Assembly (NCBI GenBank): GCA_013152535.1
Contig: JAADGE010000066.1
Span: 1 to 52,759, forward strand
Reading direction: 5' to 3'
Length of the DNA stretch: 52,759 nt
Source of the DNA: Chlorobiota bacterium
GTDB lineage: Bacteria > Bacteroidota > Bacteroidia > Bacteroidales > JAADGE01
The position numbers and the translations under genes were made by a program. The notes under the pieces are model-generated. The model ran no database searches. It saw only the letters and a list, made by a program, of their open reading frames with translations, and had not been told where the DNA came from. Of the stretch, positions 45,559 through 52,757 are shown one piece after another (position 1 is the first letter of the stretch; each line of letters opens with the position of its first letter).

Positions 45559-45845
45559 TTTTCATATATTCTGTTCGGATTTCTTTCTGCTTGCCCTTTT
45601 ATCACACGCTTATGTTGTTTGAAAATTTCAATTGTACTCCAAAACAAAGCAAAAGAAATTATTCCGAAAATAATTGAAAGAATATCATTAAATAAAAATG
45701 ACAATATTAAAAAAAATACTCCGCCGAGTAAAAGTATCCACCAACTTTTTTTTCCTTTATAATATTCTAATTTTGCAACTAAAGGATGACATAAGCCTAT
45801 AATTAAAACTGCTGCAAAACCCAATATTAATCCTTGCCAATTCAT
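45555..45845 (-). CDS. DUF4491 family membrane protein (first copy)
   Basis: A 96-residue protein with three or four hydrophobic helices and the DUF4491 layout: NWQGLILGFAAVLIIGLCHPLVAKLEYYKGKKSWW at the N-terminus and SFALFWSTIEIFKQHKRVIKGQAERNP at the end. It heads the minus-strand run. The second gene is a diverged tandem copy. A near -7 box (CATCTTTG) lies about 25 nt upstream. Confidence 0.8.
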   Translation of the reverse strand: MNWQGLILGFAAVLIIGLCHPLVAKLEYYKGKKSWWILLLGGVFFLILSFLFNDILSIIFGIISFALFWSTIEIFKQHKRVIKGQAERNPNRIYEK

Positions 45846-46261
45846 AATTATTATTAAATTTTGTACAAAGATGTAGTTTTCTTTTTAAATAACATATGTT
45901 TTATAATAGAAATTGATTATTCAAAAATTATAATACTTAAGAAAAAGAAGTCTTTATAAGATATTCAATCAAATAGAGATATCTCAATAATTAATGTTAT
46001 AAAACACACAACACTTAATGATAAATTTAATTTATTTTTTGTCAGTAATTTTAATAACAGATTGTCTGTCTTTGTTTACAATAAATTTTGTAATATCAAC
46101 ACAAGAATAATGTACTGCGGTATTTGTATTCATTTTATATTCTTTCTTTAAAATTATTAAAATATAAGAAAACAGAAATTTTATGACAATAAATTCTATA
46201 TTTTTAAAAATCTTTGTATTATCAATAAATTACATTATATTTCGTTTTAAAATCGAAACAA
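45846..46261. other. Intergenic region between DUF4491 and recQ
   Basis: 416 bp, very AT-rich, between divergent genes. It should hold promoters for both; AATCTTTG near 46211 is a 7/8 match to the -7 box for recQ. One short minus-strand ORF is listed separately. I saw no repeat or RNA. Confidence 0.4.
46032..46133 (-). CDS. Possible 33-residue small protein
   Basis: An ATG ORF reading MNTNTAVHYSCVDITKFIVN then KDRQSVIKITDKK, preceded by the A-rich AAAGAAAGAATATAAA. The residue mix is protein-like, with GC-richer codons than the surrounding spacer. It has no recognised family and could be chance or a gene remnant. Confidence 0.25.
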   Translation of the reverse strand: MNTNTAVHYSCVDITKFIVNKDRQSVIKITDKK

Positions 46262-48169
46262 TTGAGTACTTACAAGCAAATATTGACCAAATATTGGGGA
46301 CACACAAAATTTCGACCTTTGCAGGAAGAAATTATTACTGCATTTGCCGATGAAGGAAAAGATGTTTTAGGATTGTTCCCTACCGGCGGCGGGAAATCCG
46401 TTATTTTTCAGGTTCCTGCACTCGCAAAAGAAGGTTTGTGTTTGGTAATAACCCCTCTGATTGCTTTAATGAAAGATCAGGTCGAAAACCTTATATCAAA
46501 AGGAATAAAAGCAGCAGCAGTGTATTCGGGTATGTCAAAAGACGAAATTGATATTGTCTTAAACAATGCTGTCTTTGGTGCGTATAAATTCTTGTACCTC
46601 TCACCTGAACGCCTGGCAACACAATTATTTTTAACCCGTTTTCCGGATATGAACATAAATTTCATTGCCGTTGACGAAGCACATTGCATTTCTCAATGGG
46701 GCTACGATTTCAGACCTTCATATTTGAATATTGCAAACATTCGAAAAATAAAACCCGATGTTCCGTTTATTGCCCTTACTGCTACGGCAACACCCGAAGT
46801 TGCAACAGATATTCAAGATAAACTTCTGTTTAAAAAACACAATCTTTTTCAGAAAAGTTTTGAACGAAAAAATTTAATCTACATCGTACGCGAAGTTGAA
46901 GACAAATTAAAATACCTGCTGAAAATTGTCGTAAAAGAAACCGGAACGGGGATAGTTTATGTCAGAAGCCGGAAAAAAACTGTTGAAATTTCAAAATATT
47001 TACACAGTAAAGGTATCAATGCCGATTATTATCATGCCGGAATTGATGCTAAAATAAAAGACATTAAACAAAAACATTGGAAAACCGGACAAATTCGTGT
47101 AATTGTAGCTACAAACGCATTCGGAATGGGTATTGATAAACACAATGTCAGATTTGTTGTTCACGTAGATTTACCCGATTCGCCCGAAGCTTATTTTCAG
47201 GAAGCCGGAAGAGCGGGACGAGATGAAAAAACCGCATACGCTGTCTTACTGTATCACAAAGCAGATAAATTGAATATCGAAAAACGTATTCAATCAAATT
47301 TCCCGGAAATTTCCGAAATAAAACATATTTATTCCGCTTTATGCAATTATTACCAAATTCCGGAAACTTCGGGAAAAGGGATGATAAAAGCATTCAGCAT
47401 ACGTGATTTTGTCAGTAAATTTAAACTGCCGATTCAACTTGTTCTAAGCAGTCTTAAAATATTGCAAAGTGAAGGATATCTTGACTTTACAGAAGATGAT
47501 TTCACTCCTTCAAAAGTATTGTTTACAGTTGACAGAGAAGATTTATATCGTTATCAGGTTGCCAATAAAAATTTTGACAGTTTTATAAAACTGATTTTAA
47601 GAAGTTATACCGGATTATTTTCAAATTTCACGTCAATTGACGAAGAATATTTAGCAAAAAAAGCTCATTCAAAATCCGAAATAATATACGGTTATCTTGA
47701 AAAATTAGCCGAACATCAAATCATAAAATACATTCCGCAAAGGAAGATGCCTTTTATCATTTTCACTTCGGAAAGATTAAACGAAAAGAATTTACTTATT
47801 TCAAAAGAAAATTATCGCAAGCGAAAAGAAAGATACGTAAAACGTGCCGAAGCAATGTTGCACTACGCTGAGAGTAAAGCAAAATGTCGCAGTCAGATAT
47901 TATTAAGTTATTTCGGCGAAAAAAATGCTTACCGCTGCGGAGAATGTGATGTTTGCAGAAGACGTAATAAGCTAAATATCAGTAATTATGAATTTGACCT
48001 CATCAATAACAAAATAAAAAAGATATTAAAAGAAATACCGGTTAATGTTGAAAAATTGATCGATGCAATTGATTGCGAAGAAGAAAAAACATTAAAAGTA
48101 ATACAATGGCTTTTAGAATCTGAAAAAATTGAATATACTATTGATCAACGAATTACTTGGAAAAAATAA
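46262..48169 (+). CDS. recQ: ATP-dependent DNA helicase RecQ
   Basis: A 635-residue RecQ, a 3' to 5' helicase in recombination and fork repair. The start is TTG (46262), which gives the family N-terminus MSTYKQILTKYWGHTKFRPLQ. Helicase motifs: FPTGGGKS (Lys45), VDEAHCISQWGYDFRPSY (Asp138-His141), ALTATATPEV, VYVRSRKKT, VATNAFGMGIDKHNVRFVVH and QEAGRAGRDE. The zinc subdomain has Cys in CRSQILLSYFG and CGECDVC. A winged-helix RQC follows; the HRDC domain is absent, replaced by a short C-terminal segment (EKIEYTIDQRITWKK), as in many short RecQ proteins. Confidence 0.94.
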   Translation: MSTYKQILTKYWGHTKFRPLQEEIITAFADEGKDVLGLFPTGGGKSVIFQVPALAKEGLCLVITPLIALMKDQVENLISKGIKAAAVYSGMSKDEIDIVLNNAVFGAYKFLYLSPERLATQLFLTRFPDMNINFIAVDEAHCISQWGYDFRPSYLNIANIRKIKPDVPFIALTATATPEVATDIQDKLLFKKHNLFQKSFERKNLIYIVREVEDKLKYLLKIVVKETGTGIVYVRSRKKTVEISKYLHSKGINADYYHAGIDAKIKDIKQKHWKTGQIRVIVATNAFGMGIDKHNVRFVVHVDLPDSPEAYFQEAGRAGRDEKTAYAVLLYHKADKLNIEKRIQSNFPEISEIKHIYSALCNYYQIPETSGKGMIKAFSIRDFVSKFKLPIQLVLSSLKILQSEGYLDFTEDDFTPSKVLFTVDREDLYRYQVANKNFDSFIKLILRSYTGLFSNFTSIDEEYLAKKAHSKSEIIYGYLEKLAEHQIIKYIPQRKMPFIIFTSERLNEKNLLISKENYRKRKERYVKRAEAMLHYAESKAKCRSQILLSYFGEKNAYRCGECDVCRRRNKLNISNYEFDLINNKIKKILKEIPVNVEKLIDAIDCEEEKTLKVIQWLLESEKIEYTIDQRITWKK

Positions 48170-48308
48170 TAATAAGATTCCGTAAAATTTATCTTTTGCA
48201 ATTTCCTACTTTCAATTTTCAATTTATTCCCAAATATTTATTTTCAGAATTCATTAAAAATATAAAACTTCGCAGCCTGAATACTCAAAGAGAATAAAAA
48301 GATTTTGA

Positions 48309-48929
48309 ATGAAAGACATTTTTGAAAACGGAAAAAAATTACCCTTAATACAAGAGTTTTATACTTTACAGGGTGAAGGTTATCACACGGGCAAAGCAGC
48401 CTATTTTATACGAATAGGCGGTTGTGATATCGGTTGCAGTTGGTGCGACACAAAAGTTTCGTGGAATGCCGATATACATTCTTTGGCAAAAACTGATGAT
48501 ATTATTGAAAAAGCATTTTTGTCCGAGGCCAAATCAATTGTTGTAACAGGCGGTGAACCTTTGAGTTATGATTTAGATTATTTATGCAAAAAAGCCGATG
48601 AAAAAAATTTACAAACTTTTATTGAAACTTCCGGAGCTTATCCGATGTCCGGAAAATGGGATTGGGTTTGTTTGTCTCCGAAAAAACAAAAACCGCCTTT
48701 AAAAGAAAATTATCTTGCCGCCGACGAGCTTAAAGTTATTATTTTTAATGATGATGATATCCTTTGGGCAGAAAAATGTTCCGAAAAAGTTTCCGAAAAT
48801 TGTATTTTATATCTGCAACCGGAATGGAGTACAAGAAAAGAAAATACTCCGAAAATTATTGAATACATTAAAAAAAATCCGAAATGGAATTTATCGGTTC
48901 AATTGCATAAATATTTGAGAATTCCGTAA
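48309..48929 (+). CDS. queE: 7-carboxy-7-deazaguanine synthase
   Basis: QueE (206 residues) is a radical SAM enzyme that turns 6-carboxytetrahydropterin into 7-carboxy-7-deazaguanine for queuosine. LIQEFYTLQGEGYHTGKAAYFIRIGGC is the family opening. The cluster CDIGCSWCD is Cys39, Cys43, Cys46 (C-x3-C-x2-C). VVTGGEPL and FIETSGAYP follow. The usual VSLSPK segment reads WVCLSPKKQKPP. No preQ1 riboswitch was found in the 139-bp leader, and no other queuosine gene is adjacent. It ends just before the accessory spot. Confidence 0.94.
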   Translation: MKDIFENGKKLPLIQEFYTLQGEGYHTGKAAYFIRIGGCDIGCSWCDTKVSWNADIHSLAKTDDIIEKAFLSEAKSIVVTGGEPLSYDLDYLCKKADEKNLQTFIETSGAYPMSGKWDWVCLSPKKQKPPLKENYLAADELKVIIFNDDDILWAEKCSEKVSENCILYLQPEWSTRKENTPKIIEYIKKNPKWNLSVQLHKYLRIP

Positions 48930-48992
48930 AAATTAAGTTTTTTTTTGCTGCCGAATATAAAGGATTTTTCAAAATTAATTGTTTTTCGTTAT

Positions 48993-49018
48993 CCGTGCCA
49001 CGCCGGAGTGTGGCACGG
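48993..49018. repeat. 26-bp dispersed palindrome, copy 2 (imperfect)
   Basis: Arms CCGTGCCAC and GTGGCACGG enclose a diverged centre. The upstream flank TTTTTCGTTAT is shared with copy 3. REP-like, 64 nt after the queE stop. Confidence 0.8.
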
Positions 49019-49096
49019 GAAGTCTTGATTTGCTGAAAGAGGAACACAATTTATGTTTTTTTTAATGCTTATTTTATGTATTTATCAATAAAAATA

Positions 49097-49125
49097 CCGC
49101 CTTGTTCCTATCGGAACTAAGGAGG
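49097..49125. repeat. Strong hairpin of unknown class
   Basis: CCTTGTTCC (49100-49108) pairs with GGAAC and AAGG (49113-49122, one T bulged) around TATC; CC and GG extend it across one mismatch. The 3' arm contains AAGGAGG, followed by AT-rich sequence and a short ATG ORF (MRKEIFTL). It may be a small palindromic element or a terminator. Confidence 0.5.
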
Positions 49126-49152
49126 ATTTAATATATATGAGGAAAGAAATTT

Positions 49153-49245
49153 TTACTCTTTAATTATTTTTCAGTAAAAATTATCTGTTTCAATTTTTAT
49201 GAAATAAATTCCGTTTGCAAATTCTCTTTTTTTAAGCTCATAAAG
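49153..49245 (-). pseudogene. Remnant of a T9SS C-terminal sorting domain
   Basis: On the minus strand the sequence reads LYELKKREFANGIYFIKIET then DNFY, a TGA (49171-49173), and KIIKE with a TAA. NGIYFIKIETD...KIIKE is the end of a type A T9SS sorting domain (usually ...GIYFIKIETDNxxxTKKIIKE). It is cut by a stop upstream and by the in-frame TGA, so it is a degraded piece of a secreted protein gene. No other part of the gene was found. Confidence 0.55.
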
Positions 49246-49421
49246 TTAATACTTTTAGCTCAAATAATAAAATTAATGAGCTGTATTTTTTTTCTAACTG
49301 AGCTGCAACGTTTGCATAAGTAAAGCAGCAAAATCTTTGCGAGGCTTATTGCTTTTTGCTGATTATCAGATTTATAATTTATCCTTATTTTTTACGATGT
49401 TGACGACTGTGTTTCAATTTG

Positions 49422-49736
49422 TTATACAAGTTCAAAGTGAGAATCAGAATTAAAATCAATACTCATTTTAACTGTTGCTTTTAATGCAGAAAAAACTCTC
49501 ATTATAGTAGAAAATCTAACATCTTTTGTGTTATTTTCAATTTTTGATATTTGAGCTTTTTGAACTCCGATAAGTTTGCCCAACTCTTCCTGTGTAAGAT
49601 TCTTCTCTTTCCTTGCTTTTTTAATCATTTCACCAAGTATGTCAGTTTTCAACTCAAATTCAAAAAGTTCTCGCTCATTTGAACCTTTTTCCCCGATATA
49701 TTTATCTGTCAATTCTTCTAATGAATACGTTTTCAT
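49422..49736 (-). CDS. higA: HigA-type antitoxin (XRE family HTH)
   Basis: A 104-residue XRE-type antitoxin. The start ATG at 49736 (MKTYSLEELTDKYIG) was preferred over one at 49772 inside the toxin gene; GGAGG (minus strand, near 49746) supports it. The HTH domain spans about 36-90 (ILGEMIKKARKEKNLTQEELGKLIGVQKAQISKIEN). It follows the toxin stop by one base, so the order is toxin then antitoxin, as in higBA systems. It would bind and neutralise the toxin and repress the shared promoter. Confidence 0.88.
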   Translation of the reverse strand: MKTYSLEELTDKYIGEKGSNERELFEFELKTDILGEMIKKARKEKNLTQEELGKLIGVQKAQISKIENNTKDVRFSTIMRVFSALKATVKMSIDFNSDSHFELV

Positions 49737-49737
49737 A

Positions 49738-50082
49738 TTATTTTTCCTCCTTTTTTTGTTCAAAATAATCATTCCTTATTTGTTCTGCTCTCTCAATTTC
49801 TCCTTTGGGTGTTTTTTTAGTCTTTTTTATAAATCCGTTTGATGATATTACCAAAGTTTTTGTTTTATCTGTTTTGTCCCAAAATGCTAAGAGTCTAATT
49901 TGCTTTGATAAATACTTTGTCCTAAATTCCCAAATTTCATCAGTCAATTTTTTAAATAATTCCGGGTCATTTACTTTTTTAGATTTCCAAATATTAAAAA
50001 TTACTTTTTTTCTTGTTTTTTCATCAAGTCCGTCAAGAAATAATTTTGCTTGTTCCAAAAATATCACACCATATTTATCCAT
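49738..50082 (-). CDS. higB: HigB-type toxin (RelE/Gp49-like)
   Basis: A 114-residue toxin of the HigB/RelE superfamily (phage Gp49-like). Family features are FLDGLDEKTRKKVIFNIWKSKK, IWEFRTKYLSKQIRLLAFWDK and KTLVISSNGFIKKTKKTPKGEIERAEQIRNDYF; the lengths and the positions of the basic residues fit an mRNA interferase active on the ribosome. It is the first gene of a two-gene operon with higA. The promoter and a dyad lie directly upstream. The pair is inside the accessory spot with the IS110 remnant and AIPR gene. Confidence 0.88.
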   Translation of the reverse strand: MDKYGVIFLEQAKLFLDGLDEKTRKKVIFNIWKSKKVNDPELFKKLTDEIWEFRTKYLSKQIRLLAFWDKTDKTKTLVISSNGFIKKTKKTPKGEIERAEQIRNDYFEQKKEEK

Positions 50083-50099
50083 TCAATTCTTTTTTAATG

Positions 50100-50130
50100 C
50101 AAAGATAATGTAAATTTCCTTAAAGGGAAA
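50100..50130 (-). promoter_or_regulatory. higBA promoter and candidate operator
   Basis: On the minus strand TATCTTTG (50107-50100) is an exact -7 box about 18 nt before the higB ATG. Just upstream is a dyad, TTTCC and GGAAA (50115-50130), between the -7 and -33 regions: a natural place for repression by HigA. Confidence 0.5.
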
Positions 50131-50281
50131 CAAAATATAGTTTTATTTCGGTTTTTTTAGTCCGAATTGCCGGCAATATATATCAGAAACTAACCGGTTA
50201 TAACAGTTATTATCTTTTATAAAAACACTAAACAGGTTTCGTTAAACAATAAAATTTATAAATTCTTAAATTTTTCGTTAT

Positions 50282-50307
50282 CCGTGCCAAGCTGGTGCGT
50301 GGCACGG
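50282..50307. repeat. 26-bp dispersed palindrome, copy 3 (imperfect), abutting the IS110 remnant
   Basis: Arms CCGTGCCA and TGGCACGG with a diverged centre. The flank TTTTTCGTTAT is identical to that of copy 2. The transposase remnant begins within ~20 nt of the right arm. Confidence 0.8.
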
Positions 50308-50496
50308 TATGCCTTTTGTGTAGTTTTACAGCATCGCAAACCAATTTACAGTGTATTAAGAATTGTAGCAAAAGGGAAGTCTAAAAAACTTGCATTAATA
50401 GCTGTTTGCAATAAATTATTGAAGCAAGCGTTTGCTGTCACAAAATCAGGAATACCATACGATCCGTATTATAAATCGTGTATTCCTTCATTATAA
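50308..50496 (+). pseudogene. 3' remnant of an IS110-family transposase
   Basis: A 63-codon open stretch ending at a TAA. YSVLRIVAKGKSKKLALIAV and CNKLLKQAFAVTKSGIPYDP match the C-terminal end of IS110-family transposases (Transposase_20 domain: Y..L..KGK.KK.ALIAV..KLL). The catalytic DEDD N-terminal domain and the rest of the element are gone; the sequence upstream is the 26-bp palindrome and unrelated DNA. The fragment cannot be active. The open frame starts inside the palindrome (ATG at 50309 is not in this frame), so it is not a gene. Confidence 0.8.
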
Positions 50497-50547
50497 TTTT
50501 TCTTTTTGAATCTGCCTCCGTAAAAAAAGGCAGTTCGAAAAGAAAAA
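50497..50547. terminator. Long inverted repeat after the IS110 remnant and the AIPR gene
   Basis: A ~19-bp imperfect stem: TTTTTCTTTTTGAATCTGCC (50497-50516) with GGCAGTTCGAAAAGAAAAA (50529-50547), loop 12 nt. It starts 1 nt after the transposase stop and lies ~50 nt beyond the AIPR stop on the other strand. T-runs flank both sides, so it may end either transcript or be the structured end of the old IS element. Confidence 0.6.
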
Positions 50548-50597
50548 TTTATTGAAATTTATTTGGTTTTTAGCTTAGTTCTTTGTTGTACTCCGTT

Positions 50598-52463
50598 CTA
50601 TTTATTATATTGCTCTTTGAATTTATTTATCATTTTTAAAGTACCTTCTTCAGTGTAGTAACTCTTGAGTATTATTTTTGGTTTACCAGAATTATTGGTT
50701 ATGAAAAAGTCCATATTTTTTATTGCAATTTCGCATATTTTTATTGCAGTTTTTTCGAATTCTTTTTTATTTTTAACTAAAGCTAAAGCTTTTTTATAAA
50801 CCTCTTCAGGAAGTTTGGTTTTATACATATTACATTTCTCAATAAAATCATTATCAAGAGAGATGAAAAGTAAAAGAAGAAAATGATGTCTTAAACTAAT
50901 TAGTGAAGGGTACTTTGACCTAATATATCTTTCTAGATAATTGAATAAAATAGCAGAAATATGATATGTTTTAATATCATACTTTGATTGACCATTATTT
51001 TTTGTCCCCAAGAAATCCTTTCTTTTTAACATTTCTCTCTCAAATCCTCCATAACCTACAGTTAATTTATGAGGAGATTTGCCGAAACTAGAATAAAATG
51101 CTCTAAAAATGTCTGTTGTGAGTAGTTTAAATGATTTCCCTACATCTGGATATTGATTGGAAAGTCTTTCATAATATAATTTTTCAGTATTTCTAATTTC
51201 AGAACTAAATAATACTTGCAAGTTTTTAGCTTCATCAGAAACTGCAATTAATTGTATTGTTTTTACTTCATTTTGCGAGTTTGCCGTTTCAGTTACTTTG
51301 GCTCTCAAGTCATTATTACTTGAAATAATAAGCTTAACAGGGATATTTATTTTTTGAATAAATTCATCACTCTTATCCTCATTTTTTATCCATTCCCAAA
51401 TAATATTTGATGTTTGGCATCCATTTATTATTGAAAAAGCTTTTATTTCCAAATTCCCATTTTGAGGATTAAAATGTTTAGAATGGGCAGTAATTGTAAT
51501 CCCATTATGTAACAAATGAAATATATCTTTATTATCATCCAAACTTTTGTATATTTTACTATTAACACTATCAGAAGTTCCCATACCTTCAAAATATCTT
51601 ATATTATCAAAAAAAACATCATCCAAATGCCCTCCATCACTTGTTAATAGAGTTTTTAATTCTTTTAAATTTAAATAACCTAAATAACACGTTGCTTGTT
51701 CATTGGTTATTTCAATAAATCTATCTTTCAGGTTTTCAATAGGGAAATTTCTTTGATTAGGAGATAATATTGCTTCTAATTCCTCTTGATAGTCTTGTCC
51801 TGACTTAATTTCAATATTTACATTTGAAAATATTGTAGATTTTAATTCTTTTTTTTGTTTCTCAATTGCACTTTTCCAATCAGAATTGGAAGTAAGTTTT
51901 GTCAATGTTCGAGAGTCTTTATGAATAGCACAAAGTTTTAATGTCAAGTTAATTGCATGATTCTTTTTACTAATTTCGCTAAATACATATTTAATAGTTT
52001 CTACTTGTAAATTAGCAGACAAATCTGATTCTTCATTGCTAAATGTATCATATACAGCATCACAAAACCCTTTAAACTTATCTAAATCTGTTCTAGATGA
52101 TTTTGATTGAATAAATATGAATTCTGCATCAATGTGCTTCACTTTTTCTATAGATTCATTAAAGGACTCTTTCCAGTCTGCGTAAAAATCCGTTATTTCT
52201 TTAGTGGGTAAATAGAAAAATTGATTATTTAATAATAAATAACAACCATCTATACCTCTCATATCCCCTGTTGATATTTGTTTTATAGATTCTGTATTGA
52301 TTTCTTTTTGAGATGTGTAAAATTCAATTGAATTCACAAAATATTCATAATTTAAAGCTTTTTTGTGTTGTTCCTTTTCTTGATTTGCTCCTAAAATGGA
52401 ATAGTCAATATCAGGGAAATGTTTATCAATAAACGCGTGTATTTTTTGTTCTAAACTTGCCAT
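50598..52463 (-). CDS. AIPR-family phage-resistance protein with nuclease-like N-terminus
   Basis: A 621-residue cytoplasmic protein of the AIPR (abortive-infection phage resistance) family. The AIPR core is at about 240-500, with LLHNGITITA (Asn320-Gly321), IINGCQTSN (346-353), ETANSQNEVK (392-401) and VGYGGFEREM. The N-terminal ~200 residues carry a PD-(D/E)XK-like pattern: STGDMRGIDGCYLLL with Asp72, then FIFIQSKSS with Gln119 and Lys121. This suggests a nuclease joined to the AIPR core, acting as a one-gene defence system. Restriction of DNA or RNA is inferred, not shown. It is alone between two terminators, beside a toxin-antitoxin pair and an IS remnant. Its codon use looks poorer in CG-containing codons than that of the core genes, consistent with recent gain. 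Confidence 0.85.
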   Translation of the reverse strand: MASLEQKIHAFIDKHFPDIDYSILGANQEKEQHKKALNYEYFVNSIEFYTSQKEINTESIKQISTGDMRGIDGCYLLLNNQFFYLPTKEITDFYADWKESFNESIEKVKHIDAEFIFIQSKSSRTDLDKFKGFCDAVYDTFSNEESDLSANLQVETIKYVFSEISKKNHAINLTLKLCAIHKDSRTLTKLTSNSDWKSAIEKQKKELKSTIFSNVNIEIKSGQDYQEELEAILSPNQRNFPIENLKDRFIEITNEQATCYLGYLNLKELKTLLTSDGGHLDDVFFDNIRYFEGMGTSDSVNSKIYKSLDDNKDIFHLLHNGITITAHSKHFNPQNGNLEIKAFSIINGCQTSNIIWEWIKNEDKSDEFIQKINIPVKLIISSNNDLRAKVTETANSQNEVKTIQLIAVSDEAKNLQVLFSSEIRNTEKLYYERLSNQYPDVGKSFKLLTTDIFRAFYSSFGKSPHKLTVGYGGFEREMLKRKDFLGTKNNGQSKYDIKTYHISAILFNYLERYIRSKYPSLISLRHHFLLLLFISLDNDFIEKCNMYKTKLPEEVYKKALALVKNKKEFEKTAIKICEIAIKNMDFFITNNSGKPKIILKSYYTEEGTLKMINKFKEQYNK

Positions 52464-52497
52464 ATTTTTTAACTATTTAGGGACTTTCAGGAAATAC

Positions 52498-52533
52498 AAA
52501 AATCAGCTCATTTTGCCGAGCTGATTTTTTTTT
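52498..52533. terminator. Terminator hairpin upstream of the AIPR gene
   Basis: AAAAATCAGCTC (52498-52509) pairs perfectly with GAGCTGATTTTT (52518-52529), loop 8 nt, with nine T residues on the plus strand and a shorter T-run on the minus. It insulates the AIPR gene from the minus-strand ORF to its right. Confidence 0.8.
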
Positions 52534-52546
52534 ATTTTTGATTGAA

Positions 52547-52584
52547 AATTTTATCGGATTAATTCAATTTTATCGGATTAATTC
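52547..52584 (+). repeat. 19-bp perfect tandem duplication
   Basis: AATTTTATCGGATTAATTC occurs twice with no gap (52547-52565, 52566-52584). Confidence 0.9.
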
Positions 52585-52670
52585 AAATACACATAGAAGT
52601 AAAGTATAGTTTACTTTTATGTAATGTTAAGACATAGTTCTCCCTGTCAAAAAAGATGTTTATTAAAAAA

Positions 52671-52757
52671 TTATGCTCTTTGCGGGATTTCTTTTGCTTG
52701 TTTTATTCTTTTTCCTATTTCAACGGCATTGCCCGTGTGTATTCCGAAAAATATCCA
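52671..52757 (-). CDS. C-terminal tail of an unidentified protein (cut by window edge)
   Basis: A frame open from the right edge reads WIFFGIHTGNAVEIGKRIKQ then AKEIPQRA and a TAA. HTGNAVEIGKRIK recalls the IGNAVPxxLAxxI end of DNA cytosine methyltransferases, but the match is too short to name. It points the same way as the AIPR gene and is separated from it by a terminator. Only the right-hand neighbour sequence can settle it. Confidence 0.35.
   Translation of the reverse strand, partial: WIFFGIHTGNAVEIGKRIKQAKEIPQRA

Noticed and set aside
8590-48279. TCGCAGCCT in the leaders of both the sigma factor gene and queE
   Set aside because: A 9-base match with no further conservation or structure; not enough to claim a shared element.
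48170-48308. Possible preQ1 riboswitch before queE
   Set aside because: I looked for the class I and II aptamer signatures and found none; the leader is AT-rich without the needed stem and C-rich loop.
23070-50310. CRISPR array from the repeated palindromes
   Set aside because: The copies are 1.3-26 kb apart with no regular spacers and no cas genes.
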